Below the pieces are notes generated by a model that did no database searches, was not told the DNA's origin, and saw only the letters and a program-made list of their open reading frames with translations. This document shows, one piece after another, positions 28,693 to 38,194 of a stretch of 64,000 nucleotides of DNA; positions within the stretch are counted from its first letter, which is position 1; each line of letters opens with the position of its first letter. The stretch is from Aurantiochytrium sp. KH105 (taxonomy: Eukaryota; Sar; Bigyra; Thraustochytrida; Thraustochytriidae), in contig BGKB01000193.1 of the NCBI GenBank assembly GCA_003116975.1, positions 51,865 to 115,864 of the forward strand, read 5' to 3'. Position numbers and translations under genes: made by a program.

Positions 28693-30792
28693 ATGCTGCT
28701 CGCCGGGCGCAGCGCCAAGGGCGGCGAGGCCTCCGCGGGCTCGTCGGCGGCGGCGGCGGCGAGCAGGGAGAACCCGGGCTTGAGCAAGGATGCCAAGACG
28801 TGTCTGCGTCTGCTCAAAATGAGCATCGAGACCGCCAGAGAGGTCACGCACGGACTTGAGAGACACCCCAGTGATGACGAGGTCGCCGGTCTTCGCGTGG
28901 CCTTGACCCTTTGCAGCTCTGTGCTCGCCCAGATTTTCAACCCGCAACTCCTCAATACCTTCCTGCACGACTTTGGCTTCCAGAGCTGGTGCCTCATTCT
29001 CTTTGAGCTGCTCACCGCACTCCGGGACAAGATCAACCATTGCAATCTTCATGGCAAGCTCAGCCTGACGCTCACGGGTCCGCGGCTCCGTCTCTTCTTC
29101 ACTCGCGTCGAAAAGAAACTCATCGCTCATGTCGATATTGTTCAGCCTTACCTTCACTTCGCCATTACTGCTTCCCCGCACGGAGAAGAAACTCTGGCCA
29201 AGCCCGCCACGGAGCAAGAGACCGCCGGATCGCCACCCAGCGTGTCTCGCGATCGAAATGCCGACTTGGCCGCACAACTTCGTGCTGAAGGCGGCATTCT
29301 CTCCATCCAACATCTCATTGAGGACGAAGAAGGCTGCAAGTGGTGGGTCGAAACGTTTGGAAAGAGCAAGTATGCGGTCGCGTGGCAGCAGTTTTTCACG
29401 GCGCTCGACAACCACGCCGACCCCAAGATTGCGCGCTTGGTCTCGCACGAAGACGTGCGAGTTGCACTGAGAAACGCACTAAGCTCGAACTCCCGACCAG
29501 CCGTCACAGTCTATCAGCTCGGAGATTTCTTATTTCGGTATGGCCCTGGTCTGCGCGTAGCCCTCATCCAGCTCAAGGCTTCTTTGACGAGCCCGCCTTG
29601 GTTCGCAGGTGCGCTCTCTTTTGATGAAGCTCGCTGCGTGCTGACTCCGCACCCTCCAGGAACCTTTTTGATTCGCTTCAGCGAAAGTTCCGTGTGCACG
29701 TGGGCTGTCAGCTATGCAAATGCGCTCACAGGCGTGGTCAATCATGCGCTCATCCGCGCTTATGTTCCAAACAAGAACACGCAAAGCGTCTTTGTCAGCG
29801 GTAACCACTCGTACAATTCCTTTGCGGAACTTGTGGCAGCACATTCGGCTCAGCTCCAGCAACCTGCTCCAGACGTGAAAAATATAGGGCCTGCTCGCCT
29901 CTTTCGCGGATTTCTTAGTTTCGATGATGCCGAAGATATGCTAGAGGGTCACCCTGTGGGCACCTTTCTTATTCGATTCAGTCAGAGCCAGGACGGATGT
30001 CTTGTGGTGGCCTACGTCACGCCTTCAGAAGGTGTGCAGCAGTCCAAAATCTTCACCGACGCAAATCGCGGCTTCATCCTTAGTGGCAAGGTATACAAGC
30101 GAATCGCAGCTCTCGTGCTTGACAACAGCAACAAGCTGCGAATTCCCCTTGCCGTCGAGAGATCTGTCGAGTCTCTTGGGGACCCCAATAATGATAACAT
30201 GGATGAACACAACGCACCGCCTCAGCTTGGCTATGCTGCACTTCCCGATCAGGGCGACCTGTCTTCGGGCTTTGGCTCTTACTCTGCTTCAGGTCTCTTT
30301 GAGGAGCGTTATCGCCCTCTGCCGGCCACGGATCATTATGATCCACTCTTTCCCCAGCCTGATCCCTTCATGCTAGGTGGCGGTGGTGGAGCCTTTCACG
30401 GTGAGAGCCCTGGCCTGGGGCTTGGGTTGGGTGTTGGGTATGGTGGATCTTCGCAGTACGAAGCGTACTCCAACCCCCTGGGCGTCATGGGGGGCGGCGT
30501 TGGAGGAGGGATGGGAACGATTGGTTATGACATTCCAGCCTTTTCAGACGGCTCATACAATCCTGGTGGCGAGTCTGCTACTGGTGGCACCAATAATGAT
30601 CACCCCGGCCTCGGCTATGGCCCTGGCCCTGGCGATGCTTACGATGCAGTCCCTTTTGATGCCTTTGGTGTTCCAGAGCCAGCAAATAGCAGACTGACTC
30701 ACAGTCAATACGTTTCTGCTGGTACTTTTCCTTCTACTAGCGAGGTAGCAGCTGCTGCAGCAGCAGCAGCAGCATCCGACAAGGAGACGTAA
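28693..30792 (+). CDS. STAT/Cbl-like protein with two SH2 domains and a tyrosine-rich tail
   Basis: Read from ATG 28693 (699 residues); the frame reaches upstream to a GTG at 28609. Residues about 30-135 are helical, like a four-helix bundle. Residues about 205-300 (KWWVETFGKSKYAVAWQQFF onward) resemble the EF-hand-like linker that precedes the SH2 domain in STAT and Cbl proteins. SH2-1 is at about 300-400 and SH2-2 at about 400-505. Both keep the FLIRFS core with the phosphotyrosine-binding Arg (GTFLIRFSES; GTFLIRFSQS), very close to STAT SH2 domains. The tail (about 510-699) is Gly/Pro-rich with many tyrosines in short motifs (ERYRPLP, DHYDPLF, GYDIPAF, SQYVSAG) and ends in an alanine run. 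No RING, kinase or recognised DNA-binding domain is seen. It is probably a phosphotyrosine-dependent adaptor or STAT-like signalling protein; the exact family is uncertain. Confidence 0.8.
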   Translation: MLLAGRSAKGGEASAGSSAAAAASRENPGLSKDAKTCLRLLKMSIETAREVTHGLERHPSDDEVAGLRVALTLCSSVLAQIFNPQLLNTFLHDFGFQSWCLILFELLTALRDKINHCNLHGKLSLTLTGPRLRLFFTRVEKKLIAHVDIVQPYLHFAITASPHGEETLAKPATEQETAGSPPSVSRDRNADLAAQLRAEGGILSIQHLIEDEEGCKWWVETFGKSKYAVAWQQFFTALDNHADPKIARLVSHEDVRVALRNALSSNSRPAVTVYQLGDFLFRYGPGLRVALIQLKASLTSPPWFAGALSFDEARCVLTPHPPGTFLIRFSESSVCTWAVSYANALTGVVNHALIRAYVPNKNTQSVFVSGNHSYNSFAELVAAHSAQLQQPAPDVKNIGPARLFRGFLSFDDAEDMLEGHPVGTFLIRFSQSQDGCLVVAYVTPSEGVQQSKIFTDANRGFILSGKVYKRIAALVLDNSNKLRIPLAVERSVESLGDPNNDNMDEHNAPPQLGYAALPDQGDLSSGFGSYSASGLFEERYRPLPATDHYDPLFPQPDPFMLGGGGGAFHGESPGLGLGLGVGYGGSSQYEAYSNPLGVMGGGVGGGMGTIGYDIPAFSDGSYNPGGESATGGTNNDHPGLGYGPGPGDAYDAVPFDAFGVPEPANSRLTHSQYVSAGTFPSTSEVAAAAAAAAASDKET

Positions 30793-31312
30793 TAAGAAAA
30801 GAGAAACGCTTCGTCTCTTGCACTGCAAACAATGAAAAGCATCAGCACCATGGCAAGAGCTTCTTACTTCGCCAATGGGATCCATCCAGCTCAGCAGTGC
30901 CTCTCGCAGGTACGCTAGCTTGTCTCTCTCCTCATGCTATCGACGTAGGTTGTTGTAGCATAACGCCCCAACTGTAAACTTTACTTCTGTTTCCCTTGAT
31001 CGCCTTGAACTTGAAGTTTTCGAAGTTCGAAGTTCAGCCTTGACTGTTTCGTTCTTTTGTTCTCTCACGCTCCGTCTGGCTGTTTGTTGTTGACGAAAAG
31101 AAGAGATCGTCCTCGCTCGCTTTCTTTCAAGTCCAAGCGAGCAGCGGCCCTCAGCAATCGCCAGACTCGACCCCGCATACCCTGCGCTGCGGCGCGCCGG
31201 CGCCGCACGGGCAGCCCTCTCTCTTCTCTCGTCGCCGCTTTGCTCTTCCCTCTCGCTCCTTGGCGGCGGCGGCGTGACCTCCCTTGCAAGGACGCGAGAT
31301 AGATTAGGTTTG
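30793..31312. other. Intergenic region between SH2 and aspartic protease genes
   Basis: About 520 bases holding the 3' flank of the SH2 gene and the promoter of the protease. No repeat array or gene was seen; the minus-strand frame here runs antisense through the protease. Confidence 0.5.
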
Positions 31313-32626
31313 ATGAGTGCAGCCGCCATGCTGTCGAAGAAGAAGAAGAAGAAGAGCAGCCCACGCTCGTTGCTGGCCGCAGCTATCGGCACGCTGGCGG
31401 TCTGCATGTGCATCGTCAATACAGATGCGATGAAGGCTCGCATGCACACAGAATCGCTTGCGCTAGAACACATCCGTGCCTTACACATGCAACAAAAGCT
31501 CCTCGCAGAGGGGCAAAACAACTGGGAAACAGTGCTCAACAAAGACGCGCGAATGCTTTCGGTGATCAACGCCAGCATTGGCGGACAGGACTTTCCTCTT
31601 GCGCTTGATACGGGGAGCGCAAACACATGGGTGACGTCGACGTCGTGCGAATCAGAAACGTGCGCATCGCATGCGCAATTTGACCCTACAACATCACCTA
31701 CCCTCGAGGTTTCGGCAAACAAGAACGAAGTCTTTATCACCTTTGGGTCCGGGACGATTTCCGCTACTCTGGCCAAAGACACGGTTTCCATCGGTGGAGC
31801 GAATCCTATTGTATTTCCGCACCAAGATATCATGCTGGTAAACAAGCAAGAAGGAGTTGTCTTCCAAACGCCAACCTTTTCAGGGCTCATCGGCCTTGCT
31901 TTCAAGTCATTGGCGCATGCAGGCACGGTCCCCATTCTCGAGAACTTTGTCTCTCAAGGCTCTCTCGACAAGCCTCAGTTTTACTTTTTTCTCGGCCCTC
32001 GCGAGCAGTTTTTTGCCATCGGGGAGCCCGAAGACTTTAAAGACCAGTATCTTGGTGACCAGCTAAGGACATATCCCATCATTCAGGAGCATTACTGGAC
32101 GGTCAAGCTCGACGATGTTCTTTTCAATGGCAAGTCCCTTCTCAATGACGATAATGGAGAAAGGAAAGGAACTGCATGTCCGGACAACATTTGCAAGCTC
32201 GCCTTTGATTCCGGAAGCACGCTCAACACGATGCCTTCGGTTGTGTACAAAGAGCTCGTGCGCCGGCATCGCTCTGCATGCGCCACCATGGACGCACATG
32301 AAACCGCCAAAGACAGACTTTCGCTCGTCGGGAATGGCACTCTCACGTATGTCATCAATGGGGACCATTACGTTTTCGACAGCAAAGACTTCAGCAGCGA
32401 TGCACAAATCGAGCATGATGCCTGCCCAGCGCTTCTTCTTCAGTCCTTGGACGTAAACAATGAGTTTGGGCCACTCTTTGTCGCTGGCCGTGTCTTCTTA
32501 AAACGCTATCTATCCGTCTTTCAAGCTGGAGGGGCGCCAAATATGGCGTTGGCCCCGCTCAACCATGAGTTCAAGGCGCAGTCTCTCTCTCTCCGCGAGA
32601 CCATTCTGAGTAAAGCAAAGCTTTAA
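31313..32626 (+). CDS. Pepsin-type aspartic protease (family A1)
   Basis: Read from ATG 31313 (437 residues); an ATG at 31328 has the better context (GCCGCCATG) and would remove five residues. A polylysine stretch is followed by a hydrophobic segment (about 20-38, SLLAAAIGTLAVCMCIV), a signal anchor or signal peptide with an unusually basic start. A propeptide-like region precedes the bilobed domain. The two catalytic motifs are DTGSANTWV (Asp about 99) and FDSGST (Asp about 299), both intact. A cysteine pair follows the first motif (CESETC). The flap reads FITFGSGTI, so the tyrosine at pepsin position 75 appears to be Phe. The product should act in the secretory or lysosomal compartment as a cathepsin D-like enzyme. 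It converges on the next gene with 228 bases between. Confidence 0.9.
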   Translation: MSAAAMLSKKKKKKSSPRSLLAAAIGTLAVCMCIVNTDAMKARMHTESLALEHIRALHMQQKLLAEGQNNWETVLNKDARMLSVINASIGGQDFPLALDTGSANTWVTSTSCESETCASHAQFDPTTSPTLEVSANKNEVFITFGSGTISATLAKDTVSIGGANPIVFPHQDIMLVNKQEGVVFQTPTFSGLIGLAFKSLAHAGTVPILENFVSQGSLDKPQFYFFLGPREQFFAIGEPEDFKDQYLGDQLRTYPIIQEHYWTVKLDDVLFNGKSLLNDDNGERKGTACPDNICKLAFDSGSTLNTMPSVVYKELVRRHRSACATMDAHETAKDRLSLVGNGTLTYVINGDHYVFDSKDFSSDAQIEHDACPALLLQSLDVNNEFGPLFVAGRVFLKRYLSVFQAGGAPNMALAPLNHEFKAQSLSLRETILSKAKL

Positions 32627-32854
32627 CGACGTGCTTAAGAAAAAAGAAAGAGGAAAAATGACGAGCAAAGAATGAATGTTGTGATTATTGAAGGAAGTGA
32701 TGGAAAAGGTCAGGAGCCCAAAGGGTCGCTGAGGAAGAGAACATGATCGTTGTGCCCGTCCGGTACCTGAACGCGTTTCTTTAACCCTTTAATCGTTGCT
32801 GTTGCTGTTGTTATTGTTGTTTCAAGGGGAGGGGAAGGGATAGATCAAAGAGTC

Positions 32855-35800
32855 TCAATCGAGATCGAGCGATTGCGAGCCGTCCTGACTACTTGCAGGA
32901 GAGACGTCGGCTCCGTAGCTGTCTGAAGGCGTTGGGTCATCTCCGTAAACATACTCGTAGTTCAGGTCCTCGTCGCAGTCGTCGATATCTTTTTCGAAGC
33001 GATCCAGAAGCTCCTTGAAGGCAGACCAGCCCGCCGATGGGTCCGCTTTGTCAAGTCTTTTCAGCATCTCGTCCTGGCGTTGCCCGGCCTTGCCTGCTTC
33101 GAAAAAGGGCTCCTCAAAGAGAGTCCCCCTGTCATACTTTTCGCGCAATTCTGGATCAGAAAGCACTGCGAAAGCTTCGCCAAGGTCGAGCAAGTGACGC
33201 CGCACCGATGGATCGTCCTCGTCGTGCATGTGGTTCTTGAGAAGCTTCATGCTCTTGCGCTCGAAGGAGTCAAAGATGAGCTTCGAACTTGCCTGTCTTC
33301 GTGCGTGATTGAGGCCAAGGACTCGATAATAGTCCACATGGTTTGCTGCGCGAGCGTCCGTATCGTTCAGGCGGCGCAACCTCGTGTACTCGTCAAAGAG
33401 TCTTCGCTGACGCGACGCAAGTGTCCGCTTGTCGTTATGGTCTTGCATGTGAAGCTCGGCATCGCGCGCTGTCAAGAACGCATTGAAAATGGACGAGGAG
33501 TCACCGAGGCGCTCTAGATACTGAATCTTTGCAAGCGCCACCGAAATATTGCCCGGGCTCGACTCCACCGCGCGCGAGTACGCCCTGCGAGCTTCCTCCC
33601 TCTCCCCAAGGGCGTGAAGCGATTCGCCCATTTGAAGGAAGATGCTGCTGACGAACCAGGGCATGCTGTGGGGTTGCTTTTCGAGAGCCTGGACGAAGTT
33701 GAGCAGCGCCTCGGAGTGCTGATCGGTCTCGGCCATTTTGATGCCCGCCTGCAGAAGCTGGTTTGCGTCGTGAAAGTTCTTCAAACGAAGCTGGTTGTCC
33801 GTGTCACATTGGTACGCAAATTCGAACTGTCGAATTGCCAGCTCGTAGTTGCTCTGCATCACTGCGATGGACGCAGCGAGGGCCCAGACCTCTGCAGTGG
33901 CTTTGGCTTTGCTAGACTCCGACATGCGGCCCATGACCTTCGTCATGAGATCTTCCGCCGTAGGATAGTCTCCTGCTTCGACGTAGCTGCGGATTTTGGT
34001 AACCATGGAGGACATGTCGAGGTCATCTTTCATGACCTTGACATTTTCTTGGAGTTGTATCAGCTCCGCGCAAGAGGGAACCAACTTGAGACCCTCACCA
34101 GCCACAGAGAGCGCCTTTTTCAGTTTGCCATGCTCTTTGAGCTGCTTGGCACGCTCAAGTTTCTCCATTGCTTGCTCCAAAGTCCGTCTTTCGGACGCGC
34201 ATGACTCGAACGCAAGTGGATTGATGCGAATTGCAGCGTCAAAGCTTTCCGCGGCCGCGCTCAGATGGCCTCGTTGCATGCGAATTCGACCGAGACTCAA
34301 GTGAACCTTGTGATTGTCGTCGCGCAGAAACACGCACACAGAAAATTGCTCTTCGGCTTCTTCGAACTGCTTCATCGCGAGAGCGCACTGGCCGGCTCCA
34401 TAGTGCAGATCGAAGTCACCGGGTGTTTCTGCAATTGCCTCTTTATATTGCGCGAGAGCCGCAGCATACGAGCGTCTCTTCATGAGCTGCTCAGCCTTGC
34501 GCTTGAGTAAATCTCCTTTGTTGCTATCTGCTTCCTTTGGGGTACCTTTGCTATTCTTGGTCGAAAATGCTTTGCCATTCTTGCTTGCGTCCTCGTCACC
34601 ACTCTTGCTCGCAGACTCTTTCGAGGCGCGGGCGTTCTTTGTCGCAGACTCTTTGCCATCTGCATGATCGCTGGTCTCTTTCTTGCGATTCTCATCTTCC
34701 TCTTCGCTTTCATCGCTTTCATCCTCGTCATCTGATGCGAAAAGGCTCTTTTTGGCTTCCTCCGCAGCAAGCGCCGCGCGCCGCGCAGCATCAAGCTTCT
34801 TTTCCTTTTTCAGAATATGCGCTGGCTTTGCGCGCTGCACGACAAAAGCATCCTCCGAGTTACGCGCAGCCCCGGAACTCGAGTGACGAGTGAGATTACG
34901 CGTCCAGGTCTTGCCCGCACCCGCACCCGCACCCGCACCCGCACCCGGACCCGGACCCGCGCTTGCGCTTGCGCTTGCGCTTGCGCTTGCGCTTGCGCTT
35001 GCGCTTGCGCTTGCACTCGCGCCTGTGCCCGCTGCCGGTGCAGCACGCGAGGCGGAGACTTCTTTCTCCGATTTGTCCAGAGCCGCAGAAGGAGTGATTG
35101 TCTTTGCAGCGGGGGTCTTTGTGGCAACGGGAGGACCAGTAGACGTCGAACGTTGGTGGCCCAGATGGACGCGCCCTTCTTTGGGACGCTCGTGAGGGAC
35201 AAAAACTGCAGACTTGTTGATTGCGTTGTTGCACATTGGGCATCGCTGGTGCTTCTCACCCTCTTTGCCCATCCAATCGTCAAGGCAAACGCGATGAAAA
35301 CAATGACCACATTTGCCAGCGACCAAGAGACGTCGCGGATCATCCATCTCTTCAAAGCAAATGGGGCAATCATTCAACGTGGCTTGGCTGGACCTTTTCT
35401 TGTCGCCAGCATCAGCCGGTCCGTCTGCTGTCGGCTGCGTGGCTGCCTTCGCCGCTTGCTCACTCGTCTTGATCTGCGTGTCGACCTTCACAGGTCCGCT
35501 GGCTTTCATCTGCGCACCGTCCTTGCCCTTTGGCGATGGAGAGACGGCCACTTTTACACTTTGACTCGGGGATGATGGAAAAGGAGCAGGCTTCCATGCT
35601 TCGCTTGGGGCGCTCCAAACACTCGAGACGGCGTCATTGGCATCTTGAGCAATCGGTTGGTCTCCAAACTGCTCCATGATACTCTGCGCATGGACCTCCT
35701 GGTTTAACATCGATTCTGCATTGGAGTCAGAAGCGACGACGTCATGTACCACAGTCTCTTGTGGTCTTCGAGCTTCAGGAGCTGGAATGGAGCGAGGCGG

Positions 35801-38194
35801 AAGAATAGGATTCTCCCTTGGCTGCTGCGGGTCGGGTTGAGCAGCAGGAACCGAGGGACCAAATCCAGGAGGGGGCGAGCGCGGTGTTGTCGCGGTTTGG
35901 CTCTCCGTGAGAGGCGGCGCCGCAGTGGGTGGCGGCAAAGACAACGACACCTGCTGATGAAAGTTGTCATCAACGTACTGTTGGTGATGCCCGGAAGTCG
36001 AAGACTGACCCAAAGGCGTCTGCACGTGCGGCAAAGAGACGGAGGGACCGGAAGAGAAAGCGCCTCCGAAATGCCCATAGAATCCGCCCGAGCTTGACGA
36101 TGGTGCAAAGCTGAAGAACCCCCCAGCGCCCGGCCCAAGCGGAGAATGTGCGTCGAGATCCCCCGAGGGAAGGCCATCGAATGGCGATGAAGAAACCCCG
36201 TGCGCGGACGAAGAAAGAGGAAAATGGCTTGCGCCCAAGGCGGACTGGTTATCCACGCCGTCCGTTGCGATACTCGTGGGAGCCTGCGAATCCAGCCCGT
36301 GTCGATGAATCGGTGCCATGCCCGGTGGCGCACGCGTATCGATATGGAGAGACTCATGCTTTGGCGATGCCTCTTGAACAGACACCGTTTGCGACCTCGT
36401 TTGGGGCACAACTTGCGGTGCAAGTGCCGACCCGCTGCTGGAACCAGGTGATGCGGAGACTTCCCAGGCCCCGGAAGGCGCCAAGTCATTCGCCACAGCC
36501 ACATTTCCTACATGTTGCGAATCTTGCAGTGTGCTTGACGATTGACGCAGGATAAGGCTGTCGCCACAAACGCGACGGATGAGACCTGCAGCCTCGGAGA
36601 ATTGTAGCTTGCTCGCTGCCGGGTGCGGATCAATACGATAGATCTCACGGTGCGATTTCCAGTGCGATTTCCAGCCGCCTTTTGCACTAGCGTGCGGTGA
36701 CTCGATAATGCAAACGAAAAGAACACCGTCGCGGCCTGCTTCGAAAGAGTGCACGGCGAAATACGGCTTTTCGAGCGCAATGATGCGCGAGGAGATTTGG
36801 ACATGCATGTTGCGATCTTCCTCGGTGAGCCAGTAGACTCTTGTCTCAAGCGTGGTCTCCCAGCGCGCGAGCGCGTAGATCTTACCGTCCGGCCCAACGC
36901 TCAAATGAAGGGTCGAAGGCGGTGCCTTCCCCTTGCCAAGAAAGGGAATTTCCCTGAATGTCTGCGCCTGTCGAGCAAAGATCTGTTTGTCTGTGGCAAG
37001 AACTGAGATGTCGCTCCCTGGAATTGTGCAAATGTCCTGGAAATTTTCAAAAGACTCGGGAAGGAACACAATACCCTGCGGGGTGTAGGCCAGAAAAGGT
37101 GGCATGCCTAGCTCCTGGGCCCGGGCTTTGTTAAGACGAATGAGAATGCCCGCAAATTCAGGATTGCGTGACATGTGAATAGCCTCGGCGCATTGCGAGA
37201 TATCGACGCGCATTTCGATAGCGGCGCGATCCTGCACCCACTTTTTTCCTTGGCGAGCAAAGTAGACAATTTGGCCCTTGTTGGACAAAAGCACGAGGAG
37301 ATTTCCGCGCTTTGGATCAAAGGTGAGCGGTCCGCCATCCGCAGGGAGAGTGAGGGTGAACTGATAGTTGCCTTCGTCGGAGCTGTAGATGTTGACCTTG
37401 TCTGGCTTGGAACTCAGCGAGCAAATGGCAATCTCGGCGCGCACGGGATCGATGGCAAAATACGCGAGCGCGTTGCCAGGAACGCGTGCGACGGGGGAAG
37501 CTTCCGGCAAGAAAGGACCACGCGTCCAGTCGATCGGAGCCTGTGCAACTGAGGGGGGCTTTTTCGACAAAGGCGTCTTGTCCGTCTTCTTTGAACCTTC
37601 ATCCACGTTTGATGGCTTGGTTCCTTTTGCAGCACCCCCATGCGATTGCGCGCTCTTGTTATTGGAGAGCTCAGTGAGAATCTTATCGCGTAGAAACTGA
37701 GGCATTGACTCCCAAAGCGCGGCGTCGATGCCCTCGGGCCGCGCCGCAGAGGATGAAGTGGGGGTTGAGACTGCGGAGCGCTGCAGCGGCGAAGACTTAT
37801 TTGCTCCTGCGGTCGCAGCGCCCTGCGAAGTATGGTGCGAGGGACTTGAGAGCGATTTGGGGGCGCTAGTCCCTGCTTTGTTGGCCTTTGCTCCGGCGGG
37901 ACGGGTCGGGGCCGAGGATTGAGTGGAGCTCGTTCGCATGTCGCCAAGAATCCTGTTCTTGATCGCTGGCGGCATGATTCGCCAAGCCTTAGGATCCACA
38001 CCTGGAGGAACGGGCTCCGAAGCTGGAGTGCTCTTGCTACCCGAAACCGGCGCCGAAGGCTCAGCGGAGCCAGGGTCGTCGCTGTCAATATGAGCGAATC
38101 GACAGCGGTCGCCGAAGCGGCAGCCGCCCTTTCGTGAATAGAATTTGCATTGAGAAGCCTTGGAAGGCGCGGAGGTCCCTGCTTCCGCGGACAT
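32855..38194 (-). CDS. Multidomain CCCH zinc finger, RING, TPR and J-like protein
   Basis: A single 1779-residue frame from ATG 38194 (an in-frame GTG lies two codons upstream). Order: a CCCH zinc finger at about 16-35 (CX8CX5CX3H); Ser/Pro-rich linker with two related PPxxxxRI/LP-type segments; a region at about 230-540 with repeated beta-strand-like units that could be a propeller; a long Pro/Ser/Gln-rich part; a RING-H2 finger at about 940-988 (CPICFEEMDDP, CGHCFHRVCLDDW, CPMC); a Gly-Ala/Ser-Ala run at about 1055-1093; charged linker; TPR-like helices at about 1230-1555; and a J-like domain at about 1617-1690 (VDYYRVLGL to LREKYDRG). The J domain lacks a clear HPD tripeptide. A role in RNA-linked ubiquitination or chaperone recruitment is inference. 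No close family was recognised. Confidence 0.85.
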   Translation of the reverse strand: MSAEAGTSAPSKASQCKFYSRKGGCRFGDRCRFAHIDSDDPGSAEPSAPVSGSKSTPASEPVPPGVDPKAWRIMPPAIKNRILGDMRTSSTQSSAPTRPAGAKANKAGTSAPKSLSSPSHHTSQGAATAGANKSSPLQRSAVSTPTSSSAARPEGIDAALWESMPQFLRDKILTELSNNKSAQSHGGAAKGTKPSNVDEGSKKTDKTPLSKKPPSVAQAPIDWTRGPFLPEASPVARVPGNALAYFAIDPVRAEIAICSLSSKPDKVNIYSSDEGNYQFTLTLPADGGPLTFDPKRGNLLVLLSNKGQIVYFARQGKKWVQDRAAIEMRVDISQCAEAIHMSRNPEFAGILIRLNKARAQELGMPPFLAYTPQGIVFLPESFENFQDICTIPGSDISVLATDKQIFARQAQTFREIPFLGKGKAPPSTLHLSVGPDGKIYALARWETTLETRVYWLTEEDRNMHVQISSRIIALEKPYFAVHSFEAGRDGVLFVCIIESPHASAKGGWKSHWKSHREIYRIDPHPAASKLQFSEAAGLIRRVCGDSLILRQSSSTLQDSQHVGNVAVANDLAPSGAWEVSASPGSSSGSALAPQVVPQTRSQTVSVQEASPKHESLHIDTRAPPGMAPIHRHGLDSQAPTSIATDGVDNQSALGASHFPLSSSAHGVSSSPFDGLPSGDLDAHSPLGPGAGGFFSFAPSSSSGGFYGHFGGAFSSGPSVSLPHVQTPLGQSSTSGHHQQYVDDNFHQQVSLSLPPPTAAPPLTESQTATTPRSPPPGFGPSVPAAQPDPQQPRENPILPPRSIPAPEARRPQETVVHDVVASDSNAESMLNQEVHAQSIMEQFGDQPIAQDANDAVSSVWSAPSEAWKPAPFPSSPSQSVKVAVSPSPKGKDGAQMKASGPVKVDTQIKTSEQAAKAATQPTADGPADAGDKKRSSQATLNDCPICFEEMDDPRRLLVAGKCGHCFHRVCLDDWMGKEGEKHQRCPMCNNAINKSAVFVPHERPKEGRVHLGHQRSTSTGPPVATKTPAAKTITPSAALDKSEKEVSASRAAPAAGTGASASASASASASASASASASAGPGPGAGAGAGAGAGKTWTRNLTRHSSSGAARNSEDAFVVQRAKPAHILKKEKKLDAARRAALAAEEAKKSLFASDDEDESDESEEEDENRKKETSDHADGKESATKNARASKESASKSGDEDASKNGKAFSTKNSKGTPKEADSNKGDLLKRKAEQLMKRRSYAAALAQYKEAIAETPGDFDLHYGAGQCALAMKQFEEAEEQFSVCVFLRDDNHKVHLSLGRIRMQRGHLSAAAESFDAAIRINPLAFESCASERRTLEQAMEKLERAKQLKEHGKLKKALSVAGEGLKLVPSCAELIQLQENVKVMKDDLDMSSMVTKIRSYVEAGDYPTAEDLMTKVMGRMSESSKAKATAEVWALAASIAVMQSNYELAIRQFEFAYQCDTDNQLRLKNFHDANQLLQAGIKMAETDQHSEALLNFVQALEKQPHSMPWFVSSIFLQMGESLHALGEREEARRAYSRAVESSPGNISVALAKIQYLERLGDSSSIFNAFLTARDAELHMQDHNDKRTLASRQRRLFDEYTRLRRLNDTDARAANHVDYYRVLGLNHARRQASSKLIFDSFERKSMKLLKNHMHDEDDPSVRRHLLDLGEAFAVLSDPELREKYDRGTLFEEPFFEAGKAGQRQDEMLKRLDKADPSAGWSAFKELLDRFEKDIDDCDEDLNYEYVYGDDPTPSDSYGADVSPASSQDGSQSLDLD
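34913..35020 (-). repeat. In-frame hexanucleotide repeats (CCCGCA and GCTTGC units)
   Basis: Two adjoining six-base repeat runs inside the RING/TPR gene. On the coding strand they specify alternating Gly-Ala, Gly-Pro and Ala-Ser. A six-base unit preserves the frame, so length changes would be tolerated. Confidence 0.9.

Noticed and set aside
30937..31935. Minus-strand frame of 332 codons
   Set aside because: Antisense to the aspartic protease, whose catalytic motifs make the plus strand certain.
34817..35575. Plus-strand frame with alternating Ala-Cys and Thr-Arg
   Set aside because: Produced by the hexanucleotide repeats of the RING/TPR gene read on the wrong strand.
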